Counted from the first letter of the stretch, positions 6,900 through 17,240 are shown. The stretch is 64,000 bases of DNA from CAZGMJ01 sp964526785 (GCA_964526785.1 CAZGMJ010000026.1:3421-67420), one strand, 5' to 3'. Notes: generated by a model from the letters alone, not told the origin. Made by a program: numbers and translations.

Positions 6900-9440
6900 A
6901 TGAAACGACTGCTCATCCTTCTACTGCTTGCTCCGACGATCTGCGTTCACGCCGACGAGAACTGGGAACAATTTAAATACGATTCGAGACACTCCGGCAA
7001 CGCCGCCGACCGGCGTATAACCACACCGTTGCACCTGCTCGCAGCACTGCCGATGACCGATGCGATTCTCACCTCGCCGGTTGTCGGCGATGGACGCATC
7101 TATGTGCTGGACGGATCGGGCGTCCTGACGTGCGTCAGTGATCGCACCCTGGAACCTCTCTGGAGGTTCGAAACGGACGGCGGCCGCGCCAACTGCAACA
7201 ACGTCTCTACGCCGGCACTCGCCGGCGACTATCTGCATTTCGGAACGATGGCGGGTATATACTACGTCCTCGATGCGCGGACCGGATCGGTAGTCACGCG
7301 GATACGCTGTGGCGATCCGATCTTCAGCGCGCCGGTAGTCGCCGCGGATCGTGTCGCCTTCGCGACGCTGGGCTCCCGGGTCTATTGTCTGGATCCGGAC
7401 GGGACCATCTGCTGGGAATGGGACTTTGTTGATGAAGTCCTGGGCTTCAAAGGCGACCGCTGGAGCGGAGAAGACTGGCTCGCGCATCGCGGCCGTTCCG
7501 GATGGAAGAGCCAGTTCTGCTGTTCGAGGAACCTGGCTCTGCACGATGGGATGGTTATTGTGCCCGCCGGTGGAATGATAACCTGGCTGGAGGATATGGG
7601 CGACCGGGCTGTTCTGCGCGGTAAGTACCTCGGCGGTCCTCGGGAGAGCCCCTCCACGCTGGGGTTGAGCGTCGACGCATCGGGCGATGTCTACAGACAG
7701 TGGACCCGTCGCGACAATGGCGGCCGCGTCGAAATCCTTCGGTTGCGAGGCGATGCAATTGAGACTGACCACGTCCGAGGTACCGAGACGAGCTACAAGG
7801 GCCCGGGTTCGCTGGCATTCAGTTCGGTGAGCATTCGCGGAAATCATGTCTACCGCTGTCGTCCGGAGCAGGGCTTCGGCCTGTGCCGCCATCAACCCGG
7901 ACAGGCCGACCAGCGTTTCAACGGCTATCCTGCTGTCGCCGCACCGATAGTATTGCAGGACTCTGTCGTGTATGGCGGACTGAACGGGTCTCTGTACGTC
8001 GTCTCGCTGTCTGACCCAAATGAAATCTGGTCCTATTCAACGCCTTCCGGCCGGACGATCTCTGCACCGCCGGCCGTCTGTAACGGCCGAGTCTACTTCG
8101 GATCGGAAGACGGACACCTGTACGTTCTCGGATCCCGCCGGGAATCATCCGCCGATCTCACGATTCGCGACCTCCAACTGTGGCGCATCCGCAGCAGGTT
8201 GACGGGCGACCGCTCCGCGGCAAGACATGACTGGTGCACGAGCTTCGGGAATTTCGCCAACACCAACAGAAGTGATCAGTCTGTCGAACCGCCGTTTAAG
8301 ATCAAATGGTTGCGCCGCTACGAGGGGACCGTCAAGCATTTCTCAGTTTGTGGCGGCGGAAGAATGTACACGCATACTGCCGAAGGACAGATCTTCGCGG
8401 TCGAGCAGGAAACCGGGCGTCTGCTCTGGAGACGCTATTTTCCGGGAGTCCATGTATCCTATACGTCGCCCGTCTACAGCGAGCAGCGCATCTACGTCCC
8501 ACAGGCGGGCCTGGAGGAGTCGTACCTGCGCTGCCTGGACGTCGCCACGGGCGAACAACTCTGGCAGGCCCCATTCACCGGTTCGCCGAGTTGGAATCGC
8601 CAGCAGCCGCCCGTAGTCTGGAAGAACCTGGTCATCTACATTTTCGGAACCGGCACATATACACCCGAAGGATGGCTTTTCGAGCATCAGAGCACCTTTA
8701 GTTTCCCGAAAGACCATAGGCCCCTTGTCCGCGCCTGGGATAAAGAGACGGGGCGGGTAGTCTGGACCAGAGACTTCTCCGAATATGGTTCGGGCGGAGA
8801 TGACGCGGGTATATGTCTGATGGATGGCCGGCTGTATTATTCATGTTATTTCGGCAGCGAAGCCCCGCAGGGAATCACTGCCGCTATGGACCCGCAAACC
8901 GGCGAGTCCCTTTGGGTCACCACGAAACATGCCGTACACGCCGGCTGTACGATATCGGCAGAGAACGGCCGGCTCTATCTCGGCGGCTACAATCCGGTCC
9001 TGGGCAAGACGAATCGCGTATGGTGTCTCGACGCCGCCGACGGTTCGCTCGTCTGGCAGTCGGACCCGGTCCGTGGGGCCATTCACGTCATCACGATAGG
9101 CGATCGCTACCTTTTCACGCACGCACAGTATCGCGAGAGTTATCTCATCGACAAAGCCTCCGGCCGGATCGTCAACGAAGTGGCCAAAGGCTATCGCTGC
9201 ACCCGCTTCACGCTTTCCGAACCCTATCTGCTCGCGGCGAACTTGAACATCCACGACTTCTCGAAGGACTGCCCCCTCATATACGCCGGGCCGACGATTG
9301 ATGTCCTCGAGTGCGTCGGCGGTTTCGTGTCCAACGGCAGAATCTTCCAGACAACCAACGGCGGCGGCTTGCAGGCCTCCCTCATCTGTGGCGATGAGGC
9401 CCGGTCCTCCGTCCCGCCCTGGGCCAAAGGGGCCGACTGA
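6900..9440 (+). CDS. secreted PQQ-like beta-propeller repeat protein
   Basis: 846 residues with a clean signal peptide (MKRLLILLLLAPTICVHA) and many quinoprotein-type blade repeats, for example SPVVGDGRIYVLDGSG, YYVLDARTGSVVTRI and CLDVATGEQLWQAPF, enough for two propellers (about 20-410 and 440-830). No methyltransferase-like or malectin-like domain is seen, unlike the upstream paralog. GAAAGGC lies about ten bases before the ATG. Families of this kind are abundant in planctomycetes; most lack experimental function, and bound PQQ should not be assumed because the cofactor residues of true dehydrogenases are not evident. It probably forms a unit with the preceding gene. Confidence 0.75.
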   Translation: MKRLLILLLLAPTICVHADENWEQFKYDSRHSGNAADRRITTPLHLLAALPMTDAILTSPVVGDGRIYVLDGSGVLTCVSDRTLEPLWRFETDGGRANCNNVSTPALAGDYLHFGTMAGIYYVLDARTGSVVTRIRCGDPIFSAPVVAADRVAFATLGSRVYCLDPDGTICWEWDFVDEVLGFKGDRWSGEDWLAHRGRSGWKSQFCCSRNLALHDGMVIVPAGGMITWLEDMGDRAVLRGKYLGGPRESPSTLGLSVDASGDVYRQWTRRDNGGRVEILRLRGDAIETDHVRGTETSYKGPGSLAFSSVSIRGNHVYRCRPEQGFGLCRHQPGQADQRFNGYPAVAAPIVLQDSVVYGGLNGSLYVVSLSDPNEIWSYSTPSGRTISAPPAVCNGRVYFGSEDGHLYVLGSRRESSADLTIRDLQLWRIRSRLTGDRSAARHDWCTSFGNFANTNRSDQSVEPPFKIKWLRRYEGTVKHFSVCGGGRMYTHTAEGQIFAVEQETGRLLWRRYFPGVHVSYTSPVYSEQRIYVPQAGLEESYLRCLDVATGEQLWQAPFTGSPSWNRQQPPVVWKNLVIYIFGTGTYTPEGWLFEHQSTFSFPKDHRPLVRAWDKETGRVVWTRDFSEYGSGGDDAGICLMDGRLYYSCYFGSEAPQGITAAMDPQTGESLWVTTKHAVHAGCTISAENGRLYLGGYNPVLGKTNRVWCLDAADGSLVWQSDPVRGAIHVITIGDRYLFTHAQYRESYLIDKASGRIVNEVAKGYRCTRFTLSEPYLLAANLNIHDFSKDCPLIYAGPTIDVLECVGGFVSNGRIFQTTNGGGLQASLICGDEARSSVPPWAKGAD

Positions 9441-9650
9441 TTCAGCACGGACAATTGCACAACAGATCGATGAGCCGATGCGTCACTTCGATCCTTAATA
9501 TTGCAAATGGCCGGAAAACTCCGCATAGGGAATACGGAGGCCGGGAGAGATCTCTTCACGACGGAGACCGCTCGTGAATCCAACCCGACGCCGGCGCCGG
9601 TAGGAATCAGCTCTGTCGTGGATATGTAGAAGACCGTCACATCCTTCTTG

Positions 9651-10931
9651 CTACAGGCGCCACGGAGGCCGCATCGCGCGCGAGATCATCCGGTTCGCCT
9701 CAGCGTCGTCAAAACGCTCGGTCTGCGGGTCCCAATTCAACGGCCGGCCAAGCCGCAGGCATATATTGGCGATGTGTCCGATGGTAGTCGCACGGTGGGA
9801 TTTTTCCGGCGAGCAGATTGTCTCCTGCCGTGTCTTGATGCAGCGCAACCAGTTGGCGATATGGCCCTCGGGGTGCGCCCAACTTCCGCTGGTTATGCGA
9901 CGCTCTTTCAGAATCGAGGCCGGTTCTGCCGTTATCGCATCCGTCGCGTCGTCCACCTGGATCCATCCTTTGTCGCCAATGAAGCGGATAAAACGATCTT
10001 CGAACTTGCCGCGTGAGAGCAGGACTATCTTCCTGCCGTCGGCGTACGTGCACGCGACCTCGGCCGACCTGGGCACGTCGGCGAAATTGCCCTTTACGAA
10101 ATCACCGGTTCCCTCGTAGCGGACCGGACCGGTATCGTCCGTCTCCAGACCCCACTGGGCGATATCCGTATAGTGGCAACCCATGGCGATGATCGTGCCG
10201 CCGCCGGTATTCCAGAAGTAGTTCCAATTGTGGAAACGGGTCGGTATGAACGGATGCCACGGTGTGGACCCGAGCCACATGTCGTAATCGACACCATCGG
10301 GAACCGGTGCGGGGCTATCCGGTTTGAGCACCGGGTTTTCCCAGTTCTGGGCGATGACAGTATGGACCTTTCCGATCCGTCCGCTCTGGACGACCTCGGT
10401 CTGGAAGCGATAGGAGCCGACGCTGCGTCTCTGGTGACCGCACTGATAAACAGTTCCATGACGCTTCATTGTCTCGACGACGGCCCGGCTTTCCTCGATG
10501 GTCAGCGACATTGGTTTCTCGGAATAGACGTCCTTGTTCGCGCGAGCGGCCATGATGGAAGCGAGCGAGTGCCAGCGGTCGCCTGTGGCGATGAAGACGG
10601 CGTCGATATCATCCCTTGCCAGCAGTTCGCGGAAATCCGCGTATGCAGCGCAGTCCGTGTTGCCGTAATGCTTGTCGATCTGGGCCTTGCCCGCCAGCAG
10701 CCGGTCTCTGCGAACATCGCTGACCGCTATGAACTGGGCCTCGTCGAACGACAGAAAGTGCGGCATCACGCGGGTGCATCGACCGCCGTGTCCTATCGTG
10801 GCGACGGTAATCCGCTCCGAAGCCGCAACCGAGCCTCGACCGCCCAAAGCTGTTGCCCGAACGATAAAGGGCAGCGCCACCGATCCCGCTGCACTCTTGA
10901 TCAGCCTTCTACGTGAGATCTTTGCATTCAT
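9651..10931 (-). CDS. Tat-exported Gfo/Idh/MocA family oxidoreductase
   Basis: 426 residues from ATG 10931 (an in-frame upstream start at 11039 would place the Tat signal internally, so it was rejected). SRRRLIKSAAGSVALPFI is a twin-arginine signal. The Rossmann fold follows (TVATIGHGGRC), then VFIATGDRWH and SEKPMSLTIEES, the EKP motif typical of Gfo/Idh/MocA enzymes. The C-terminal half is the alpha/beta substrate domain with planctomycete-type NWNYFWNTGGG and MGCHYTD segments. Members oxidise or reduce sugars with tightly bound NAD(P); exported ones often take part in 3-keto-sugar chemistry. A TATAAT on the minus strand (11060-11065) may be its -10 element, with a leader of about 120 bases. 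Substrate is not predictable. Confidence 0.85.
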   Translation of the reverse strand: MNAKISRRRLIKSAAGSVALPFIVRATALGGRGSVAASERITVATIGHGGRCTRVMPHFLSFDEAQFIAVSDVRRDRLLAGKAQIDKHYGNTDCAAYADFRELLARDDIDAVFIATGDRWHSLASIMAARANKDVYSEKPMSLTIEESRAVVETMKRHGTVYQCGHQRRSVGSYRFQTEVVQSGRIGKVHTVIAQNWENPVLKPDSPAPVPDGVDYDMWLGSTPWHPFIPTRFHNWNYFWNTGGGTIIAMGCHYTDIAQWGLETDDTGPVRYEGTGDFVKGNFADVPRSAEVACTYADGRKIVLLSRGKFEDRFIRFIGDKGWIQVDDATDAITAEPASILKERRITSGSWAHPEGHIANWLRCIKTRQETICSPEKSHRATTIGHIANICLRLGRPLNWDPQTERFDDAEANRMISRAMRPPWRL

Positions 10932-11153
10932 GTTCTGCTCTTTCAGTGAGGTAGTATATTGTCGGATTGATTTATCTTTCGATTCGAGGCGACGCCCATC
11001 ATACAGGCCGTCGGGCAGCTTGTACGACGCTCGCATCACAACGTCTGCAAGTCATAACAATTATACACTGAGTGTCCTTACTGCGAAACCCTTCCATGCG
11101 TCCGGGTACGGATTCATTAACCACTTGGTCGCTTTCCCGCAGTCTCGCAGATG

Positions 11154-12752
11154 TTACTGCCTCATCCTGTAAATATGGACGGCCAGCGGAGCGAACGGAT
11201 CGAGAAACGTGCCGTTGCCTGCCGTAATGACACGACCTTCATCGACAACTTCGACCTCTGTTCCCGCTCGCAATCCTTCCACTCGTATGGTCGCCCGCCC
11301 GGCCGCCTGCCGCGAATCGTAGTTCACGGCAAACAAATAGAGCCATCCATCGTGCTCCCGGGCCATGATGTCGCCCTTGAGCCCGTCCGTCAGTTCGATG
11401 GTTGCGTCCATCTTTGCCGGCCCGGATAGAAGCACAGGCGCCAGCTCTGCGATCTGATCGTTGATCTGTTTCATTGCCTCGACGTTCTCAGGCGGTACGC
11501 CGAACTGCTTGTACGCAGGCTTCCATATATGCGTGAAATACCCGATGGCGGTTGCACCCCGGCAGACGGCCATCCAGACCTCTGCGCGAATATGTCGGGG
11601 CAGGACGTGTTTCTGCCGCTCCAGCGATCCGGTGTACTGGCCGCCTCTGCTGGTCTCAATCCAGGCGTATACGGGCCTGTCACCCGCAAGTCTGCGCAAC
11701 TCCGCGGTCGCATCCCGCACCAGATGCAGCCACTCGGGCTTGTTCCAGCCGTAAATGGGATAAATGTCATACCCGACCACGTCCGTCGCCTTGATGTATT
11801 GTGGGTATAGAGTCTCGCGCTGCTGGTCCGACCATTTATCGAAGAATGGATCGAAGTGACCCGTCAGCGTCATGAAGACCGGGCGGATCGAGTCCGCTTG
11901 CTTGATCCGTTCATATTCCTTCTGCACTTCGTCGGGGTACTTGCGGGGCACGTTCCGCGGAGGCGACAGCAGCACGTTGTTACCGTCATCGTCGAAACCT
12001 TCGATCTCGCTGATCGAGCCCCAGACATGCTCGCCGGTGTAAGTGGAGTGCACTTTGAAAGTCAACTCGGTCAGCGTAAGAGCCGTTGCGAGATCGACTT
12101 GCTGACGGCCTTTTTCCTTCCTGAGCGTTGCACGCGCAATTTCTCTGCCCTCGACCAGAAACGAAACATCTTTGGCAACGGCCAGTCCCTGCGAGATGGT
12201 AAGCCAGATCGCCAGTTTCTTCACTCGCACGGCGTCATCTAACTTGATCGTCAATTCCGCTCCTTCAAGCGGATCGAGTACGGACCAGCTATGTGTAACG
12301 CCATCGAGAATCCTCCAGAGCGGCGTGCTCTTATTGATTCGCAGTTCCTCCCATGGGATGATCTCGGCATCGCTGATCAGGTGCGGCAGATCGGGTTCGT
12401 CTCCGTGAATGTACGCCAGCAGCGCCGAATGGCCTTTCAATCGTTCGTCAAAAGGCAGAACGCCGTAGAAGCCCGCCTCTTCGACACGTTCGGCGTATTC
12501 GACCACGTCTTTCGTTCCGCCCGATCCGCTCCAGTAGCCCGCGACTGTGTTGATTCCCGCTTTGCGGGCGGACGGGAAGTTATCCGTATCCTGGAGCCAG
12601 ATCATGATCGGAAAGAACGGTTCGCCGTTGACCCGGATCGCCCGATTCTCGTCAATGTCCACTGTTGCAATCGGTTCGACTTCCCGCGCGGTCGCCGTCG
12701 ACGCCGCCGTCAAAGAGGCCAGAACGCACAGAATTACGGATCTTACAGTCAT
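11154..12752 (-). CDS. secreted TIM-barrel glycoside-hydrolase-like protein with galactose-binding-like insert
   Basis: 532 residues from ATG 12752, preceded by AAGGAAGAGC; a longer frame to 13031 lacks an RBS and would bury the signal peptide (MTVRSVILCVLASLTAASTA). The N-terminal part (NGEPFFPIMIWLQD, GINTVAGYW) reads like the start of a clan-A (beta/alpha)8 barrel. Residues about 190-300 resemble an F5/8-type beta-sandwich inserted into it (ELTIKLDDAVRVKKLAIWL). The barrel resumes with DVVGYDIYPIYGWNKP and VYAWIETSRGG; the Glu in this last segment could be a catalytic residue. The C-terminal ~90 residues look like a beta-sandwich. I cannot name a CAZy family. It lies beside Gfo/Idh and DUF1080 genes, which supports a glycan role. 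Confidence 0.65.
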   Translation of the reverse strand: MTVRSVILCVLASLTAASTATAREVEPIATVDIDENRAIRVNGEPFFPIMIWLQDTDNFPSARKAGINTVAGYWSGSGGTKDVVEYAERVEEAGFYGVLPFDERLKGHSALLAYIHGDEPDLPHLISDAEIIPWEELRINKSTPLWRILDGVTHSWSVLDPLEGAELTIKLDDAVRVKKLAIWLTISQGLAVAKDVSFLVEGREIARATLRKEKGRQQVDLATALTLTELTFKVHSTYTGEHVWGSISEIEGFDDDGNNVLLSPPRNVPRKYPDEVQKEYERIKQADSIRPVFMTLTGHFDPFFDKWSDQQRETLYPQYIKATDVVGYDIYPIYGWNKPEWLHLVRDATAELRRLAGDRPVYAWIETSRGGQYTGSLERQKHVLPRHIRAEVWMAVCRGATAIGYFTHIWKPAYKQFGVPPENVEAMKQINDQIAELAPVLLSGPAKMDATIELTDGLKGDIMAREHDGWLYLFAVNYDSRQAAGRATIRVEGLRAGTEVEVVDEGRVITAGNGTFLDPFAPLAVHIYRMRQ

Positions 12753-12997
12753 GCTCTTCCTTTCAACTGCTGTCCTGCGTATGCTTGTCGCAAGCGAGCC
12801 CGAAGCCCTGTCCTTCGATGGTATTCCATCATATTGCATCGCAGCCCCAAAGCAACCATTCCCGGTCATTGGTGATGCCTTGCGAACGTGCATAACCGTT
12901 GGAATTCGGCCGAGCATGGTGGTATCATGAGCACACGGCCGCTGAGGCGGGAACCAGTAAAAGCTTTTCAAACCTGCAGAACAAAGGAGTAAACACA

Positions 12998-13777
12998 ATG
13001 ATCGCAAAACGAACTTCAGTGGTAGTGGCATTGAGTGCGATAGTGCTCGGCTTGATGATCTGTGATACGACGGATGCGGCAGGACCGCAGGAAAAAGACA
13101 ACGTGCCCCCGCCCGGGTTTCGCGCGCTGTTCAACGGCAGAGATTTCACCGGCTGGAAAGTCCCCGAGGGCGACAACGGACACTGGAAGATCATCGACGG
13201 TGTGATCGATTATGACGCCGAGAGCGAAGCCAAAGGCGACAAAAGCCTCTGGCACACCGAAGACTTCGAGAACTTCGTACTCCGCGTCGACTGGCGGATA
13301 AAGGCAACCCCGTACATCAATCCGCGCATTCCCTATATACTGCCCGACGGCACCCATGCCCGTGATATCGAAGGCAGGGAACTGAAGCTCGCTCTGCCCG
13401 ATTCCGACAGCGGGATCTTCCTGCGCGGCGCCGGCAAAAACCAGGTCAATATCTGGTGCTGGCCGATCGGTTCGGGCGAGTTCTACGGCTATCGCATGGA
13501 CAGGAGTATGCCCCCGGAAATTCGCGCCGGTGTGACCCCGCGACACCAGGCGGACAAGCCCGTCGGCCAGTGGAACCGTTTCGAGATTACCGCCATCGGC
13601 GACCGCGTCACGGTTGTGCTCAACGGCATCAGGGTCATCGACAAGGCAAAACTGCCCGGCATCGCAAAGAGCGGCCCGATAGCCCTGCAGCATCATGGTG
13701 GTAAACGCAACGGCAAATGGGTCAGCCCGCCGAGTCTCCTGCAGTTCAAGAACATCTTCATCAGGGAACTGAAGTAG
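12998..13777 (+). CDS. exported DUF1080 (3-keto-disaccharide hydrolase-type) protein
   Basis: 259 residues with a signal peptide and one DUF1080 lectin-like jelly-roll domain: GFRALFNGRDFTGWKVPEG at the start, WKIIDGVIDY, then FENFVLRVDWRI, SGIFLRG, and VVLNGIRVIDKAKLPG. DUF1080 proteins of this family have been shown in other bacteria to hydrolyse 3-keto-glycosides after the sugar is oxidised at C3. ATG 12998 is supported by AAAGGAG seven bases upstream, so the longer frame from 12899 is not used. It sits between two Gfo/Idh oxidoreductases, matching the oxidise-then-hydrolyse pairing. Confidence 0.83.
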   Translation: MIAKRTSVVVALSAIVLGLMICDTTDAAGPQEKDNVPPPGFRALFNGRDFTGWKVPEGDNGHWKIIDGVIDYDAESEAKGDKSLWHTEDFENFVLRVDWRIKATPYINPRIPYILPDGTHARDIEGRELKLALPDSDSGIFLRGAGKNQVNIWCWPIGSGEFYGYRMDRSMPPEIRAGVTPRHQADKPVGQWNRFEITAIGDRVTVVLNGIRVIDKAKLPGIAKSGPIALQHHGGKRNGKWVSPPSLLQFKNIFIRELK

Positions 13778-13955
13778 CATTGTAAATACGAAAATATGAA
13801 TATCGAAGCGCGAACAATCTCGAATGACCGAAATCGAAATGCTCCAAACGGTAGGGCCTTGCCTTTTGGGTCATTCGAGTATTTGAACTTTGGATTTGTT
13901 TGGGATTTAGGATTTCCATACTCGTGCGTTACGCGTTCAATCAAGGAGTCTTCCA

Positions 13956-15449
13956 ATGACAGCTAAATTCAACCGTCGCAAATTCCTGGGTTCGGCCGTG
14001 GCATCCGGTGCCTTCACCCTGGTCCCGAGACGCGTACTGGGCGGAGCCGGACACGTCGCCCCAAGCGAGAGAATCACACTCGTGCACATCGGCATGGGTA
14101 CTCAGGGATTCCGCGAACTCGGATATCTGCTTGAGGACCCGAGCATACAGATCGTCGCCGTCTGCGACCCGAACAGGGAGACCCACAACTACATCGAGTG
14201 GGGAAAGAACAGCGTACGCAATCGGATCCGACAGTATCTCGACGATCCATCGTGGAAACAAGGCATCGATGGCTGTCCGGGTGGCCGCGATGTAGGGAAA
14301 TACGTGGTTGACACCTACTACAAAAAGCACGGCCGCAAAAGCGCCGGCGAAGGCTGCACGGCGTACGCGGATTTCCGCGAACTGCTCGAACAGGAAAAAG
14401 ACGTTGATGCAGTGAAGATCATGACGCCCGATCATGTGCACGCGGCCATTTCCATAGCGGCCATGAAAAAGGGCAAACATGTCCTGATGCACAAGCCCAT
14501 CGCCAACCGACTGTACGAGGGCAGGCTCGTCCTCGATACCGCCCGCAGAACCGGCGTACAGACGCACCTCCTGGCCTATGGCAGTGGAGCCGCCAACGGT
14601 CGGCTTGCAGCGAGCATCAAAAAGGGCGCTATCGGCAAACTCCGCGAGATTCACAACTGGACAAACCGGCCGGTCTGGCCGCAGTACACCCAGATTCCCA
14701 CCGACAGGCCGCCCATCCCCGGAGGCTTCGAATGGGACCTCTGGCTCGGACCCGAACGTCATCGCCCGTATCATCCGCACTATACGCATACCGTTTATCG
14801 CGGCTGGTACGACTTCGGCGGCGGTTCCATGGCAGACATGGGCATCTACAGCCTCTGGCCCGTTTTTGCCGGGCTGGATCTCGGCGTGCCCGTCAGCGCC
14901 CAGGCTTGGGCGACCCATACCTGCACCATCGAAAATAACGTCAGCCGAACCGTACATAACGACTTCGCCTACCCCACGGGCTGCACCCTGCGTTTCCATT
15001 TCGCTGCCCGTGCCGGCATGCCCGAGTTGGACCTCTTCTGGTATGATGGCGGGATGAAACCCCGACTGCCAGACGAAGTTGAGGCCCATGATGTGCAAAT
15101 GGACAGAGAAGGCATCCTGTTTGTCGGCGATGAAGGTACGATCATGGCCGAGTTCCACGGACGCGATCCGCGGCTCTTCGCCAACGGTCGCAATGAACCG
15201 TTCGAACCCGAAGCCAATGCGTCTTCCGTCGATCGTCACTCCTCGTGGCTGCACGCCTTCAAGGGAGGCGATCCCTCCCCCGGCAGCTTCCTCAACGCCG
15301 CAGCTATCACGGATACCGTCAATCTCGGCACCGTCGCCCTCCGCGCCGGCAGGAAGATACGCTTCGACAGCAACAACATGAAGATTCCCAATGCGCCCGA
15401 AGCAGAGAAATACCTTGTCCGCGAATATCGCGAAGGCTGGGAATTGTAA
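13956..15449 (+). CDS. Tat-exported Gfo/Idh/MocA family oxidoreductase
   Basis: 497 residues with a twin-arginine leader (FNRRKFLGSAVASGAF). Motifs: LVHIGMGTQG (dinucleotide-binding loop), AVCDPNRE, VDAVKIMTPDHVH, GKHVLMHKPIANRLYE (EKP position reads HKP here) and a substrate domain with GGFEWDLWLGPERHRPYHP and YDFGGGSMADMGIY. This is the long planctomycete type, with an insertion between about 70 and 130. AAGGAG lies nine bases upstream of ATG. It is followed 12 bp later by the beta-helix gene and preceded by DUF1080, so 12998-17240 is probably one operon. Likely role is redox at C3 of a sugar; the H for E change in the EKP box is worth noting. Confidence 0.85.
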   Translation: MTAKFNRRKFLGSAVASGAFTLVPRRVLGGAGHVAPSERITLVHIGMGTQGFRELGYLLEDPSIQIVAVCDPNRETHNYIEWGKNSVRNRIRQYLDDPSWKQGIDGCPGGRDVGKYVVDTYYKKHGRKSAGEGCTAYADFRELLEQEKDVDAVKIMTPDHVHAAISIAAMKKGKHVLMHKPIANRLYEGRLVLDTARRTGVQTHLLAYGSGAANGRLAASIKKGAIGKLREIHNWTNRPVWPQYTQIPTDRPPIPGGFEWDLWLGPERHRPYHPHYTHTVYRGWYDFGGGSMADMGIYSLWPVFAGLDLGVPVSAQAWATHTCTIENNVSRTVHNDFAYPTGCTLRFHFAARAGMPELDLFWYDGGMKPRLPDEVEAHDVQMDREGILFVGDEGTIMAEFHGRDPRLFANGRNEPFEPEANASSVDRHSSWLHAFKGGDPSPGSFLNAAAITDTVNLGTVALRAGRKIRFDSNNMKIPNAPEAEKYLVREYREGWEL

Positions 15450-15461
15450 GGAGGACCTGCA

Positions 15462-17240
15462 ATGAAGATGTCGCCAAGAGTCTCTGTTATTCCAGTATGG
15501 ATGTTGCTTGCGGTGTTCGTCTCCGGCGCATCACCTCCTGACCCCGGGCCGATTGTCGGCTTTGACGTCGGCCCGAAAATGGACCAGGTTGCACCGAAGC
15601 GATTCATTATCGACCCTCCCACGATAGAGAACCTTGGTTTCCGCTGGTACATTGAAGGCGACAGCAATCGCAATGCATCAGTGGCCGTCGCCTTGCGAAA
15701 GAAGGGCGAGGACCGTTGGAAGGACGCCCTGCCCATGCTACGCGTCCACCATGAGGTGTCGAACCAGAAGTACGGACCATATCGAACGGGCAACCTGTTC
15801 GCCGGCAGCGTGCTCTTCCTGGAGCCGGCTACGACGTACCAGGTGCGGCTGACCATGGCCGATCCGGACGGTGGCGCGCCGAAAGAACCTCTGATCGTAA
15901 CTGCTCACACGCGGGCTGTGCCCGAGGCATTCGAGGACGCAAGAGTGATCCAGGCTACCGCCGAAAAAGGGCTGATGGCCGCTTATGAAGAAGCGAAACC
16001 GGGCGATGTTATTTTCCTTGCCGCCGGCGTCTATAAAGGACCGTTCGAGCTGCGCAAGTCCGGAACGGCCGCCAGGCCCATAGTCTTTCGCGGGCCGCCG
16101 AGCGGCAGGGCGATTCTGGAGGGGGAGGGAGTGGAGAGCAGATCGCGAATTGTGACGCTCAACGGCACGCATCATATACATTTCGAGGGCCTGACGTTTC
16201 GCCGGGCCCACATGGCCATATATGCCGCCAGGCCGGGTGGTTCTCAGGGCCTTGTCGTGCGCCGGTGCAGGATCCACGATGTAGTGTACGGTATCAATAC
16301 GGGCTGTGAGAACTGCCTCAACTGGTACATCGCGGACAACGAGATCGTAGGCATAAATCCGACATGGTATCCGCGCCCGCCGAAAACCTATATGAGTCCC
16401 GGCCACACCGGGGTCAATGTCTATGGAAGAGGACATGTGATCTGCTACAACCGAATCACGAGGTTCAGCGATTCGGCCGCGATCTACAACTTCGGTCCGC
16501 CGGTCGACGATCTCGACAAGCACTGCGTGAGCATAGACTTCTACAACAACGATCTTTCCTGGGCGCAGGACGACACGTTCGAAGCCGATTATGGCTGCCA
16601 CAACGTGCGGTTCTATCGCAATCGCTGCTACAACGCCCACACGGGAATGTCCACGCAACCCTTCTACGGCGGGCCGGTGTACCTGATCCGCAACGAACTC
16701 TACGGTATCACCGCCCTCAGCTACAAGCTGAACAACTACCCCGCCGGCATCCTTGCATACAACAATACGTCATGTTGCGCAGGCCAGGGTTTCTGTCCAC
16801 CGGCGATCTGGCAGAACGGCCACTTCAGGAACAACCTGTTCATGGGCGGGCGAAGATATGCGATGGAGACCGGCTCGCTCACCCCCTACTCGACCATGGA
16901 TTACAACGCGTACCGGCGCAACGAGCCTGAGCAGTTCCTCAAATGGATAAGCCACGACCGAAACGTCGGCAGATACCAGTCCGTCAGGGAACTGTTCGAG
17001 GCTACGGGACTCGAACAGCACGGCGTTGCAGCGGACTATGACATTTTCGTCCGGGCCGAACCGCCGCAGAAGGGAAAGACCTGTGAGCCGGAGGATTACG
17101 ATCTGCAATTGAGCGGGCGCGCAAAGGTGGTCGATGCAGGCGTGGTCCTGTCGCAGGTCACTGACGGCTATAAGGCACAAGCTCCAGACCTTGGCTGCTA
17201 TGAACTTGGCCGACAATTGCCGCATTACGGCCCGCGATAG
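15462..17240 (+). CDS. secreted right-handed parallel beta-helix protein (polysaccharide-lyase-like)
   Basis: 592 residues with a signal peptide. Residues about 40-145 form an N-terminal fibronectin-like or jelly-roll region (TYQVRLTMADPDGGAP). From about 160 a parallel beta-helix begins with KPGDVIFLAAGVYKGPF and RPIVFRGPP, the typical first rungs of PL6/chondroitinase-B-like proteins, followed by rungs such as HIHFEGLTFRRAHMAIY and LVVRRCRIHDVVYGI. The RBS is AGGAGG, six bases before ATG. Catalytic Lys/Arg positions cannot be assigned by eye, so it may be a lyase, an isomerase or only a binding protein. It is the last gene of the putative glycan operon. Confidence 0.7.
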   Translation: MKMSPRVSVIPVWMLLAVFVSGASPPDPGPIVGFDVGPKMDQVAPKRFIIDPPTIENLGFRWYIEGDSNRNASVAVALRKKGEDRWKDALPMLRVHHEVSNQKYGPYRTGNLFAGSVLFLEPATTYQVRLTMADPDGGAPKEPLIVTAHTRAVPEAFEDARVIQATAEKGLMAAYEEAKPGDVIFLAAGVYKGPFELRKSGTAARPIVFRGPPSGRAILEGEGVESRSRIVTLNGTHHIHFEGLTFRRAHMAIYAARPGGSQGLVVRRCRIHDVVYGINTGCENCLNWYIADNEIVGINPTWYPRPPKTYMSPGHTGVNVYGRGHVICYNRITRFSDSAAIYNFGPPVDDLDKHCVSIDFYNNDLSWAQDDTFEADYGCHNVRFYRNRCYNAHTGMSTQPFYGGPVYLIRNELYGITALSYKLNNYPAGILAYNNTSCCAGQGFCPPAIWQNGHFRNNLFMGGRRYAMETGSLTPYSTMDYNAYRRNEPEQFLKWISHDRNVGRYQSVRELFEATGLEQHGVAADYDIFVRAEPPQKGKTCEPEDYDLQLSGRAKVVDAGVVLSQVTDGYKAQAPDLGCYELGRQLPHYGPR

